A stretch of 5,183 bases of DNA from positions 1 to 5,183 of the forward strand of contig JAMFRX010000071.1 in NCBI GenBank assembly GCA_026224995.1, given 5' to 3'. The notes beneath the pieces are model-generated. The model saw only the letters and a program-made list of their open reading frames with translations. It was not told the origin of the DNA and did not search any database. Shown here one piece after another: positions 1 through 5,183 of the stretch; position 1 is the stretch's first letter, and each line of letters opens with the position of its first letter. The translations under genes were made by a program, and so were the position numbers. This DNA comes from Puia dinghuensis. Its GTDB lineage: Bacteria; Bacteroidota; Bacteroidia; Chitinophagales; Chitinophagaceae.

Positions 1-1
1 G

Positions 2-730
2 AAAATGATCCTCCACACCATCAAGGCCTATAAACACCTCATCGAGGCCTATGACGTGGATCATATCAAAGCCGCCGCCACCTCCGCCATGCGCGACGCG
101 GAAAATGCCGCCGATATCATCCGTCAGGTCAAGGAAGAAACAGACATCGACATCGAAGTGATCAGCGGCGGCTACGAAGCCTCCCTGATCTACGAGAACC
201 ATATCGCCGAAAACCTGGATAAGGAACACGCCTACCTCTATATAGATGTGGGCGGCGGCAGCACGGAGCTGACCTTTTTCGCCGGCAACAAGCTGCTCTT
301 CTCGGCCTCCTTCAATATCGGTACCATCCGCCTGCTCAAGAACCAGGTGACAGAGGACATCTGGGATACCATGAAAGAATATATCCGCAGAGAAACCCGC
401 AATTATACGGACCGGATCATCGCCATCGGCTCCGGCGGCAACATTAATAAGATCTTCTCCATCTCCAAACGAAAGGAAGGCAAGTCCCTGCCTATAGAGC
501 TGCTCAAAGACTATTACAAAGAGTTCTCGAGCTTCTCGCTGGACGACAGGATGCGGCTCTACAAGCTAAGGGAAGACCGCGCCGACGTGATCGTTCCCGC
601 CCTCCAGATCTATGTCAATGTTATGCGCTGGGCGATGGCTCAGGAGATCTATGTTCCCAAGATCGGATTGGCGGATGGACTCATCCAGCACCTGTATGCA
701 GACTTGAAAAGAAAGAGTTCCGAAGTTTAA
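2..730 (+). CDS. ppx: Ppx/GppA family phosphatase (exopolyphosphatase / pppGpp phosphohydrolase), 5'-truncated by window edge
   Basis: Cytoplasmic ASKHA-fold phosphatase. Known family members remove terminal phosphate from polyphosphate or convert pppGpp to ppGpp. Counting from the Met at position 5, visible motifs are ATSAMR (25-30), VISGGYEA (52-59, whose Glu58 aligns with the family's catalytic glutamate), the nucleotide/phosphate-binding loop IDVGGGSTEL (80-89), NIGTIRLL (104-111), the second glycine loop AIGSGGN (140-146), RADVIVPA (192-199) and KIGLADGL (219-226) near the C-terminus. The first ASKHA strand-loop (DxGSNT-type), expected some 60-70 residues earlier, is absent. The frame is open to the window start, so the Met at position 5 is internal and the gene begins upstream. 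The stop is TAA at 728-730. The next gene starts 31 bp later with no terminator between, so co-transcription is possible. Family membership is certain. Polyphosphate versus pppGpp as substrate cannot be decided from this fragment, so the symbol is the generic one. Confidence 0.93.
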   Translation, partial: KMILHTIKAYKHLIEAYDVDHIKAAATSAMRDAENAADIIRQVKEETDIDIEVISGGYEASLIYENHIAENLDKEHAYLYIDVGGGSTELTFFAGNKLLFSASFNIGTIRLLKNQVTEDIWDTMKEYIRRETRNYTDRIIAIGSGGNINKIFSISKRKEGKSLPIELLKDYYKEFSSFSLDDRMRLYKLREDRADVIVPALQIYVNVMRWAMAQEIYVPKIGLADGLIQHLYADLKRKSSEV

Positions 731-761
731 AAAATAATCTACCTTTTCGCAAAATTCCGTC

Positions 762-1577
762 ATGTCAGTCCATACTGAAATCAAGAAAGTAACGACCCAT
801 ACTTTACAGCGGATGAAGGCCAACGGCGAAAAGATCTCCATGATCACCGCCTACGATTATAGCTTCGCCCGCCTCTTCGATGCCGCCGGCATAGATGTCA
901 TCCTCGTCGGCGACTCCGCATCCAATGTCATGGCGGGACATGAGACCACGCTGCCCATCACCCTCGACCAGATGATCTATCACGCCTCTTCCGTCATGCG
1001 GGGCGTCAACCGCGCCTTCGTGGTCGTCGACCTTCCCTTTGGCTCCTACCAGTCCAATTCCAAGGAAGCGCTGGCCTCCGCCATCCGCATCATGAAGGAG
1101 ACTGGCGCCCATGGCATCAAGGTAGAAGGCGGCGAAGAGATCCTGGAATCCGTGAACCGGATACTGGCCGCCGGCATCCCCATCATCGGCCACCTCGGCC
1201 TGACCCCGCAATCCATTTATAAGTTCGGAACCTATACCGTCCGCGCCCGCGAAGACGAAGAAGCCGAAAAGCTCAAAAAGGACGCCCGCCTGCTCGAAGA
1301 AGCCGGCTGCTCCGGCGTGGTGCTGGAAAAGATCCCCGCCACCCTGGCGAAGATTGTCGCCCAGGACCTCCATATCCCCGTAATCGGTATCGGCGCCGGC
1401 AAGTATTGCGACGGACAGGTCCTGGTCATGCACGACCTCCTGGGCATCAATACCGAATTCCAGCCCCGCTTCCTTCGCCGCTACCTGAGCCTGGCCGATG
1501 AGATCACCGGCGCCGTCCGGCATTATATCAAGGACGTAAAAGACAACGACTTCCCCAACGAACAGGAACAGTACTGA
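762..1577 (+). CDS. panB: 3-methyl-2-oxobutanoate (ketopantoate) hydroxymethyltransferase PanB
   Basis: Cytoplasmic TIM-barrel enzyme that transfers a hydroxymethyl group from 5,10-methylene-tetrahydrofolate to 2-oxoisovalerate, giving ketopantoate, the first committed step to pantothenate and CoA. At 271 residues it is close to the usual family length (about 265). Signature stretches are ITAYDYSFARLFDAAG (28-43), VGDSASNVMAGHETTLP (49-65), DLPFGSYQ (90-97), IKVEGG (119-124), GHLGLTPQS (143-151), VVLEKIP (186-192), VIGIGAG and DGQVLVMHD near the C-terminal third. By alignment with E. coli PanB from memory, Mg2+ ligands are Asp51, Asp90 and Glu122, and the catalytic base is Glu189; all are present. 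The start at 762 gives the MSVHTEIKKVTTHTL beginning I associate with Bacteroidota PanB. No clear Shine-Dalgarno lies ahead of it, which is common in this phylum. No panC or panD is visible nearby. An active enzyme is expected. Confidence 0.98.
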   Translation: MSVHTEIKKVTTHTLQRMKANGEKISMITAYDYSFARLFDAAGIDVILVGDSASNVMAGHETTLPITLDQMIYHASSVMRGVNRAFVVVDLPFGSYQSNSKEALASAIRIMKETGAHGIKVEGGEEILESVNRILAAGIPIIGHLGLTPQSIYKFGTYTVRAREDEEAEKLKKDARLLEEAGCSGVVLEKIPATLAKIVAQDLHIPVIGIGAGKYCDGQVLVMHDLLGINTEFQPRFLRRYLSLADEITGAVRHYIKDVKDNDFPNEQEQY

Positions 1578-1582
1578 CCTAA

Positions 1583-1592
1583 GTGATATCAC
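1583..1592. promoter_or_regulatory. 10-bp perfect palindrome GTGATATCAC after panB
   Basis: The sequence GTGATATCAC equals its own reverse complement. It lies 5 bp after the panB stop and about 45 bp before the receptor's presumed -7 element. It has no spacer and no T tract follows, so it is not a terminator hairpin. It could be a dimeric regulator site, but a 10-bp palindrome can also occur by chance. Confidence 0.25.
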
Positions 1593-1601
1593 ATAGTAAT
1601 T

Positions 1602-1611
1602 AATAATTATT
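1602..1611. promoter_or_regulatory. AT-rich 10-bp palindrome AATAATTATT upstream of the receptor promoter
   Basis: AATAATTATT is a perfect palindrome 25-35 bp upstream of the -7 element, about where a -33 element or an activator/repressor would sit. It loosely resembles the core of a Fur 7-1-7 box: I count 9 of 14 matches to TGATAATNATTATCA for bases 1601-1615. In AT-rich sequence that is weak. Iron regulation of the receptor would be sensible but is not shown. Confidence 0.2.
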
Positions 1612-1635
1612 TAACATTTCCGGTTAAGATCGGGC

Positions 1636-1643
1636 TAGTTTTG
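1636..1643 (+). promoter_or_regulatory. Putative Bacteroidota -7 promoter element (TAnnTTTG) for the TonB-dependent receptor
   Basis: TAGTTTTG matches the known Bacteroidota sigma-factor -7 consensus TAnnTTTG exactly. Transcription would begin about 1650, giving a leader of roughly 36 nt before the ATG at 1686. No convincing -33 TTTG lies 19-21 bp upstream, only TA-rich sequence. The same 8-mer stands ahead of the kinase at 4694, which supports the call. Confidence 0.55.
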
Positions 1644-1649
1644 GTTATT

Positions 1650-1676
1650 TTTTGGTAAATTCATTAAATACCAAAA
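1650..1676 (+). repeat. Inverted repeat (TTTTGGTA / TACCAAAA) in the receptor 5' leader
   Basis: The left arm TTTTGGTA (1650-1657) is perfectly complementary to the right arm TACCAAAA (1669-1676), with an 11-nt loop. The right arm ends 9 nt before the receptor ATG, so a folded hairpin would occupy most of the presumed leader. Another copy of TTTTGGT at 1639-1645 lies 11 bp before the left arm, in the same orientation. It could be an mRNA-stabilising or translation-modulating hairpin, or DNA sites for a dimeric regulator. The stem is AT-rich and of modest strength. No T tract immediately follows the right arm, so it is not a terminator. Confidence 0.5.
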
Positions 1677-1685
1677 TTAACTCAC

Positions 1686-4586
1686 ATGAAAGGACTTCTA
1701 ATTCTCACGGCCCTCGTATGCCTATCCTTTATCGCCCACGCCCAAAAGACCCTCACAGGGAAGATCACCGACAAAACCTCCGGATCGCCTCTGACCGGCG
1801 CCTCCGTAAAAGTCAAAGGATCCAAGCACGGAACCTCCACCAATGCCGAAGGCCTCTTTAAGCTAGAGGTCAAATCCGATGATATATTAATAATAAGTAA
1901 TGTCGGCTATACGGAGCAGTCCCTGGCGGTCCCTTCCACAGATTTCATCAATGTGATCCTCGAACCCATGAGCTCCGAGCTTACCCAGCTCGTGTTCGTA
2001 GGCTCCCGCGGCGTCCCCCGGGTTAAAACGGAATCCCCCGTCCCCGTCGATGTCATCCGGCTTAACGACCTAGGCAACCAGACGGCCCGGCCAGACCTGA
2101 TGTCACAGCTGAATATCGCCGTACCATCCTTTAACTACAACAAGCAGAGCGGCGCCGATGGCTCCGATGCCAACGACTTCGCCAGCCTCCGCGGACTGGG
2201 CTTCGACCAGACCCTGGTGCTGGTCAACGGCAAACGCCGCCACCTGAGCGCCTTCGTCAACCAGGCCGGCACCCGCGGCCGCGGCAACTCCGGCACCGAC
2301 CTGAACGCCATCCCCGAAGCGTCTATCGATCGCATAGAGATCCTCCGCGACGGCGCCTCCGCCCAGTACGGCTCCGATGCCATCGCCGGCGTTATCAACA
2401 TCATCCTGAAAAAAGACATCAACCACCTGAACGTCACGATGGGCAGCAGCGCCTATGACGACCATAAATACAATAGCGCCAATTTTGTCGATCCAAGTCA
2501 ATACTATACCGGTAACCGCCTCGACGGACTGGCCTATACCCTGGGCGCCGACTACGGCCTCTCCATCGGCAAGAGCGGCGGCTTCATCAACTTCGCCGGG
2601 AATTTCCTCACGCAGGGCAAGACCTTCCGCGCGGAACCCGATACCAACATGTCCACCAACCCCAAAGCCTTACCCATCAACGGTGTCCGCCGGGCCTTCG
2701 GCGACGGCGCCGTCACCTCGGGCGGGGCCATGGTGAACGCCGAGATCCCCATCGCCGGCACCCGCACAAAATTCTATTTCTTCGGCGGCTACAACCGCAA
2801 GCTGTCTACGGTCTATGCCTATACCCGTAACTTTTCTGCCAACCCGCAAAAATTCCCGACCAACCCCGATGGCACGCTCATCTTCGACGCCAATATCATG
2901 AAGGTCGCGGGCAACGGCGACGGCACGATCAGCTCCCAGAACGTCTACTATAACCCTCAGGAAAAGGTATACATTACGGACAGGTCTTTTGCATTCGGCC
3001 TCGAAGGCACTGCCGGAGACGGCTGGGACTGGGATATCAGCAATGTCGTCGGCGGCAACGATTTTCACTACCATGGCTATAAGACCTTCAACGCTACCCT
3101 GGACAATGTTCCGGGCGACCTGAAGACGAATTTCAATGACGGCGGCTTCTCCTTCCTCCAGAATACCGCCAACCTCGACATCAGCAAGCGCTTTGCCGAT
3201 GTGGCCAAAGGCATGACCCTCTCCTTCGGCGGCGAATACCGCTACGAACACTATCACCTCTATGCCGGCGAACCGGATTCCTATGGCTATCCGGTCCCGT
3301 CAAAATTCTTTCCCAACCTGGTAGGCGACGGCTCCGATCCCGCCGATTCTGTAAAGTCGCCGGCCACCGGATCGGAAGGCTACCCCGGCTACCAGCCCGG
3401 CGACGCTGTCAAGGCGGATCGCAAGAACGTAGGCGGCTATGTGGACGTAGCATTGGACGTCACCGACAAATGGCTGCTGGACGGCGCGGCCCGCTTCGAG
3501 AATTATTCCGACTTCGGCTTCGTAAATACATACAAATTAGCTACCCGCTATAAGATCGCGGACAATTTCAATATCCGCGGTTCCGTGAGCACGGGCTTCC
3601 GCGCCCCCTCCCTGCAGCAGATAAATTTCAGCAACACGAATACCAATATCGTTGCCGGACAGCTGGTCTACATCAAGCTGGCGCCCAACTACAGCCCCAT
3701 CACCAAGGCCGCCGGCATCCCCAAGCTCACACAGGAGACATCCTTTAACAGCAGCCTCGGCTTCACCTGGACCCCGGTGTCCAATTTCACGGCAACGGTG
3801 GACGGCTACATCGTCAAAATGAAACACCGCGTGGTGATCACCGGTGACTTCGACGCCTCAGTGCCCGCCATCGCCCCTTTCCTCACCCAGTACGATGTGA
3901 GCTCCGTGAATTTCTTCGCCAACGCCGTCAATACCACCAACACCGGCGTCGACATCGTCCTGGATTACAACAAACGCATCGGCAGGGACCGGTTCAAGGC
4001 CACCCTCGCCGGAAATATCCAGAACATCAGCATCGACAAGATCAATATCCCGGCTGCGCTTAACGGGAGCTACGCCAACCAGCAGGCATTCTTCAGCACC
4101 CGCGAACAGTATTTCCTGAAAGCCTCGGCCCCCCGCGCCAAAGCAGCCCTCTCCCTGGAATACAGCATCCAGAAGTTTGCCGTAGGCGCGCACTTCACCT
4201 ATTTCGGGAAGATCACGACCCAGGGCTTCGGCTACTCCAGCGTTCCCGGCGCAACACCCGGCGGGCCCGGCGGCGCCGGCATCAGCGATAAGGGCAATGG
4301 CTGGGATCCTTACGTAACCACCGACGACGGCAAATCCGTGGTACAGGAGAATTTCGCGCACCAGGGCAAGGTGACCTCCGATCTGTATGTCTCTTACAAG
4401 GTCAGCAAGAACCTCATCTGGTATGCCGGCGTAGACAACCTGTTCAACGTCCATCCGGACCTTTCCGTGGTACCCAACGCCCGGAACGCTTCGGCCTACG
4501 ACAGCGAATCCGGCGGCCCCTTCGACTCCATCCAAATGGGCTTCGACGGCCTGCGGATGTATAGCAAGATCAGTTTCAGCTTCTGA
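1686..4586 (+). CDS. TonB-dependent outer-membrane receptor with N-terminal carboxypeptidase-D-like domain
   Basis: Outer-membrane active transporter powered by TonB-ExbB-ExbD. The 966 residues begin with a signal peptide (1-19, hydrophobic 4-17, predicted cut AHA^Q). A CarboxypepD_reg-like beta-sandwich follows at about 22-94 (TLTGKITD..PLTGASVKVKG..GTSTNAEGLFKL..SNVGY). Residues 97-108 (SELTQLVFVGSR) fit the place of a TonB-box-like segment. The plug is at about 115-245, with LRGLGFDQTLVLVNGKRRH (168-186), DLNAIPEASIDRIEILRDG (205-223) and AQYGSDAIAGVINI (226-239). The barrel runs from about 250 to 966 and includes FGGEYRYEHY..AGEPDSYGYP (514-536), STGFRAPSLQQ (635-645), VDNLFNV (916-922) and a terminal aromatic KISFSF, as expected for BAM recognition. 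The mature protein has no cysteine that I can see. The start at 1686 is fixed by the signal peptide; there is no clear Shine-Dalgarno. No SusD-like gene follows, so it does not look like a SusC of a glycan locus. The ligand is unknown; an iron complex or other small cofactor is only inference. Confidence 0.95.
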   Translation: MKGLLILTALVCLSFIAHAQKTLTGKITDKTSGSPLTGASVKVKGSKHGTSTNAEGLFKLEVKSDDILIISNVGYTEQSLAVPSTDFINVILEPMSSELTQLVFVGSRGVPRVKTESPVPVDVIRLNDLGNQTARPDLMSQLNIAVPSFNYNKQSGADGSDANDFASLRGLGFDQTLVLVNGKRRHLSAFVNQAGTRGRGNSGTDLNAIPEASIDRIEILRDGASAQYGSDAIAGVINIILKKDINHLNVTMGSSAYDDHKYNSANFVDPSQYYTGNRLDGLAYTLGADYGLSIGKSGGFINFAGNFLTQGKTFRAEPDTNMSTNPKALPINGVRRAFGDGAVTSGGAMVNAEIPIAGTRTKFYFFGGYNRKLSTVYAYTRNFSANPQKFPTNPDGTLIFDANIMKVAGNGDGTISSQNVYYNPQEKVYITDRSFAFGLEGTAGDGWDWDISNVVGGNDFHYHGYKTFNATLDNVPGDLKTNFNDGGFSFLQNTANLDISKRFADVAKGMTLSFGGEYRYEHYHLYAGEPDSYGYPVPSKFFPNLVGDGSDPADSVKSPATGSEGYPGYQPGDAVKADRKNVGGYVDVALDVTDKWLLDGAARFENYSDFGFVNTYKLATRYKIADNFNIRGSVSTGFRAPSLQQINFSNTNTNIVAGQLVYIKLAPNYSPITKAAGIPKLTQETSFNSSLGFTWTPVSNFTATVDGYIVKMKHRVVITGDFDASVPAIAPFLTQYDVSSVNFFANAVNTTNTGVDIVLDYNKRIGRDRFKATLAGNIQNISIDKINIPAALNGSYANQQAFFSTREQYFLKASAPRAKAALSLEYSIQKFAVGAHFTYFGKITTQGFGYSSVPGATPGGPGGAGISDKGNGWDPYVTTDDGKSVVQENFAHQGKVTSDLYVSYKVSKNLIWYAGVDNLFNVHPDLSVVPNARNASAYDSESGGPFDSIQMGFDGLRMYSKISFSF

Positions 4587-4593
4587 TAGTAAA

Positions 4594-4625
4594 GGCCCGG
4601 CCCGGTTTACCGGGTCGGGCTTTTT
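4594..4625 (+). terminator. Strong intrinsic terminator after the receptor gene
   Basis: An 11-bp GC-rich stem pairs 4595-4605 (GCCCGGCCCGG) with 4610-4620 (CCGGGTCGGGC). It has one G-U wobble and a TTTA loop, and runs straight into five T's (4621-4625). It begins 9 bp after the first stop of the receptor and should separate the receptor from the kinase. The three A's before the stem could give weak function on the other strand too. Confidence 0.92.
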
Positions 4626-4693
4626 ATCCTCTCCGTTCACCGATGCCATACCCCCATTCATCTAATAATTCGCCCCTTTCGACGTTTCCCGCC

Positions 4694-4701
4694 TAGTTTT
4701 G
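4694..4701 (+). promoter_or_regulatory. Putative Bacteroidota -7 promoter element (TAnnTTTG) for the histidine kinase
   Basis: TAGTTTTG is an exact TAnnTTTG match and identical to the element at 1636-1643. Transcription would start about 4708, leaving a leader of about 20 nt before the TTG start at 4727. No clear -33 TTTG is seen; TTTC occurs at 4677-4680 but the spacing is short. It lies between the receptor terminator and the kinase, where a promoter is needed. Confidence 0.55.
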
Positions 4702-4714
4702 ATATGATCCATAT

Positions 4715-4719
4715 AAAGG
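4715..4719 (+). promoter_or_regulatory. Shine-Dalgarno-like AAAGG that supports the TTG start at 4727
   Basis: AAAGG (followed by TGA) lies 7 nt before the TTG at 4727-4729, at normal ribosome-binding distance. The kinase frame has a stop (TGA) at 4700-4702 and no ATG or GTG between that stop and the TTG, so this site decides the start. The other genes in the window lack such a motif. Confidence 0.55.
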
Positions 4720-4726
4720 TGAACGC

Positions 4727-5183
4727 TTGAAGAAACTTACCGTACAGATCGTCATTCACATTGCAGCCTGGTTGTGTTTCCTGCTGCTGCCCTTCCTTTT
4801 CTATCCCCGGCCCAGGGACGTCGACCTCAGCTTTTTCGAGGAACACTATTTTACAGCCTTCTTTATCGTCAACAATGGCTTCCTCATCGCCTTCTATTAT
4901 CTCAATACCTATTCGTTCATTCCTAAGCTGCTCGACCAGAAGAAATTCCTGTCCTATACCATTCTGATCCTGGGGCTGATGATCTTTTACTGCGTCCTGC
5001 CCCGCATCTATCACTCCCTGTTCGGGGCTTTGAATGGGCCTGGCCAGGCCTCCGGCGGCGGGTCTCAAGCTGGCGGGCGCAATGGCCCGCCCAGAGTGCG
5101 CCCGATCGTCAATGCAGGCAACCTCGCCGTCTTCCTGATGGTCTTCGTATTCAGCACGGGCATCCGCGTCATCAACCAATGGC
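4727..5183 (+). CDS. LytS/YehU-type sensor histidine kinase, N-terminal membrane part only (3'-truncated by window edge)
   Basis: The 152 codons visible begin KKLTVQIVIHIAAWLCFLL after a TTG start. I see four hydrophobic segments at about 4-26, 42-66, 74-99 and 130-149, with short polar connections such as FYPRPRD (25-31) and IPKLLDQKKF (65-74). The fourth ends STGIRVINQW, where kinases of this type leave the membrane and enter the linker to the His_kinase (PF06580) domain. That domain, with its HFLFN-type phosphorylation motif, lies beyond the window, so the assignment rests on the N-terminal pattern (HIAAW, FYYLNTY.IPKLL) known from many Bacteroidota kinases. The usual partner is a LytTR response regulator, expected downstream but not visible. 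The first in-frame ATG is codon 85, in the third membrane segment, too late to be the start. A glycine-rich stretch (103-126) between segments 3 and 4 is unusual. Another four-helix membrane protein is possible but less likely. Confidence 0.8.
   Translation, partial: MKKLTVQIVIHIAAWLCFLLLPFLFYPRPRDVDLSFFEEHYFTAFFIVNNGFLIAFYYLNTYSFIPKLLDQKKFLSYTILILGLMIFYCVLPRIYHSLFGALNGPGQASGGGSQAGGRNGPPRVRPIVNAGNLAVFLMVFVFSTGIRVINQW
5037..5050. repeat. 14-bp perfect palindrome inside the kinase linker
   Basis: GGCCTGGCCAGGCC equals its own reverse complement and lies in the codons for the loop between the third and fourth membrane segments (around residues Pro105-Ala108). It is probably a by-product of GC-rich glycine/proline/alanine codons. 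Confidence 0.45.
5072..5091. repeat. GC-rich inverted repeat (7-bp arms) inside the kinase linker
   Basis: GGCGGGC (5072-5078) pairs with GCCCGCC (5085-5091) across a 6-nt loop. It lies in the same glycine-rich loop as the 14-bp palindrome, 21 bp downstream of it. No T tract follows, so it is not a terminator. Confidence 0.45.

Noticed and set aside
740..747. TACCTTTT as a -7 promoter element for panB
   Set aside because: It lacks the final G of TAnnTTTG, has no -33 element, and would leave almost no leader before the ATG.
804..1592. 262-codon open frame on the - strand opposite panB
   Set aside because: It mirrors a certain panB gene; the translation is glycine/aspartate-rich with no recognisable domain, as expected opposite GC-rich codons.
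1583..1611. Terminator after panB
   Set aside because: The palindromes here have no loop or T tract and the AT-rich one would be too weak; no intrinsic terminator is visible.
1652..1861. 69-codon + frame overlapping the start of the receptor
   Set aside because: It overlaps the signal peptide and carboxypeptidase-like domain in another frame and gives an Arg/Pro/His-rich peptide with no family likeness.
2670..3257. 195-codon open frame on the - strand inside the receptor gene
   Set aside because: Shadow of the receptor frame; no motif and no start signal seen.
4249..4281. GC-rich repeat-like stretch in the receptor (PGGPGGAG codons)
   Set aside because: Short glycine/proline loop coding; typical of extracellular loops in GC-rich genes, no true repeat unit.
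3858..4661. 267-codon open frame on the - strand opposite the receptor C-terminus
   Set aside because: Antisense to a well-supported barrel domain and running through the terminator; composition is Gly/Ala/Val/Asp-rich without motifs.
4658..5179. 173-codon open frame on the - strand opposite the kinase N-terminus
   Set aside because: The + strand reads as a coherent four-segment membrane protein with a Shine-Dalgarno-like site and promoter element; the - strand product is charged, low-complexity and unrecognised.

Overview
The window looks like chromosome from a GC-rich member of the Bacteroidota, most likely a Chitinophagaceae-type organism. Four things point there: the PanB N-terminus, an outer-membrane receptor with a carboxypeptidase-D-like N-terminal domain, TAnnTTTG-type promoter elements in the AT-rich gaps, and a LytS-type membrane histidine kinase whose N-terminus resembles those of that phylum. 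The family assignment is inference from recall, not from a search. All four genes lie on the + strand.

Layout. (1) 2-730 is the C-terminal part of a Ppx/GppA phosphatase whose beginning lies before the window. (2) 762-1577 is a complete panB (ketopantoate hydroxymethyltransferase, pantothenate/CoA synthesis). It lies 31 bp after the phosphatase with no visible terminator between, so the two may be co-transcribed. (3) 1578-1685 is an AT-rich gap with two 10-bp palindromes, a TAnnTTTG-type -7 element and a leader inverted repeat. (4) 1686-4586 is a complete 966-residue TonB-dependent outer-membrane receptor with signal peptide, carboxypeptidase-like domain, plug and barrel. It ends in three consecutive in-frame stops and a strong intrinsic terminator. 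(5) 4627-4726 is a short intergenic region with a second copy of the same 8-bp -7 element (TAGTTTTG). (6) 4727 to the window end is the membrane N-terminus of a sensor histidine kinase of the LytS/YehU type, read from a TTG start and cut off before its kinase domain.

How the genes relate. The phosphatase and panB are housekeeping genes. The receptor is a self-contained transcription unit with its own promoter and terminator. No SusD-like partner follows it, so it is better read as a lone transporter (iron complex, cofactor or other ligand unknown) than as a polysaccharide-utilisation SusC/SusD pair. The kinase starts a new unit, and its response regulator, if present, would lie beyond the window. 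I do not see a convincing new multi-gene system. The points most worth a second look are in the gaps: the repeated TTTTGGT elements ahead of the receptor, the identical -7 elements, and the TTG start overlapped by the stop of a short upstream frame.
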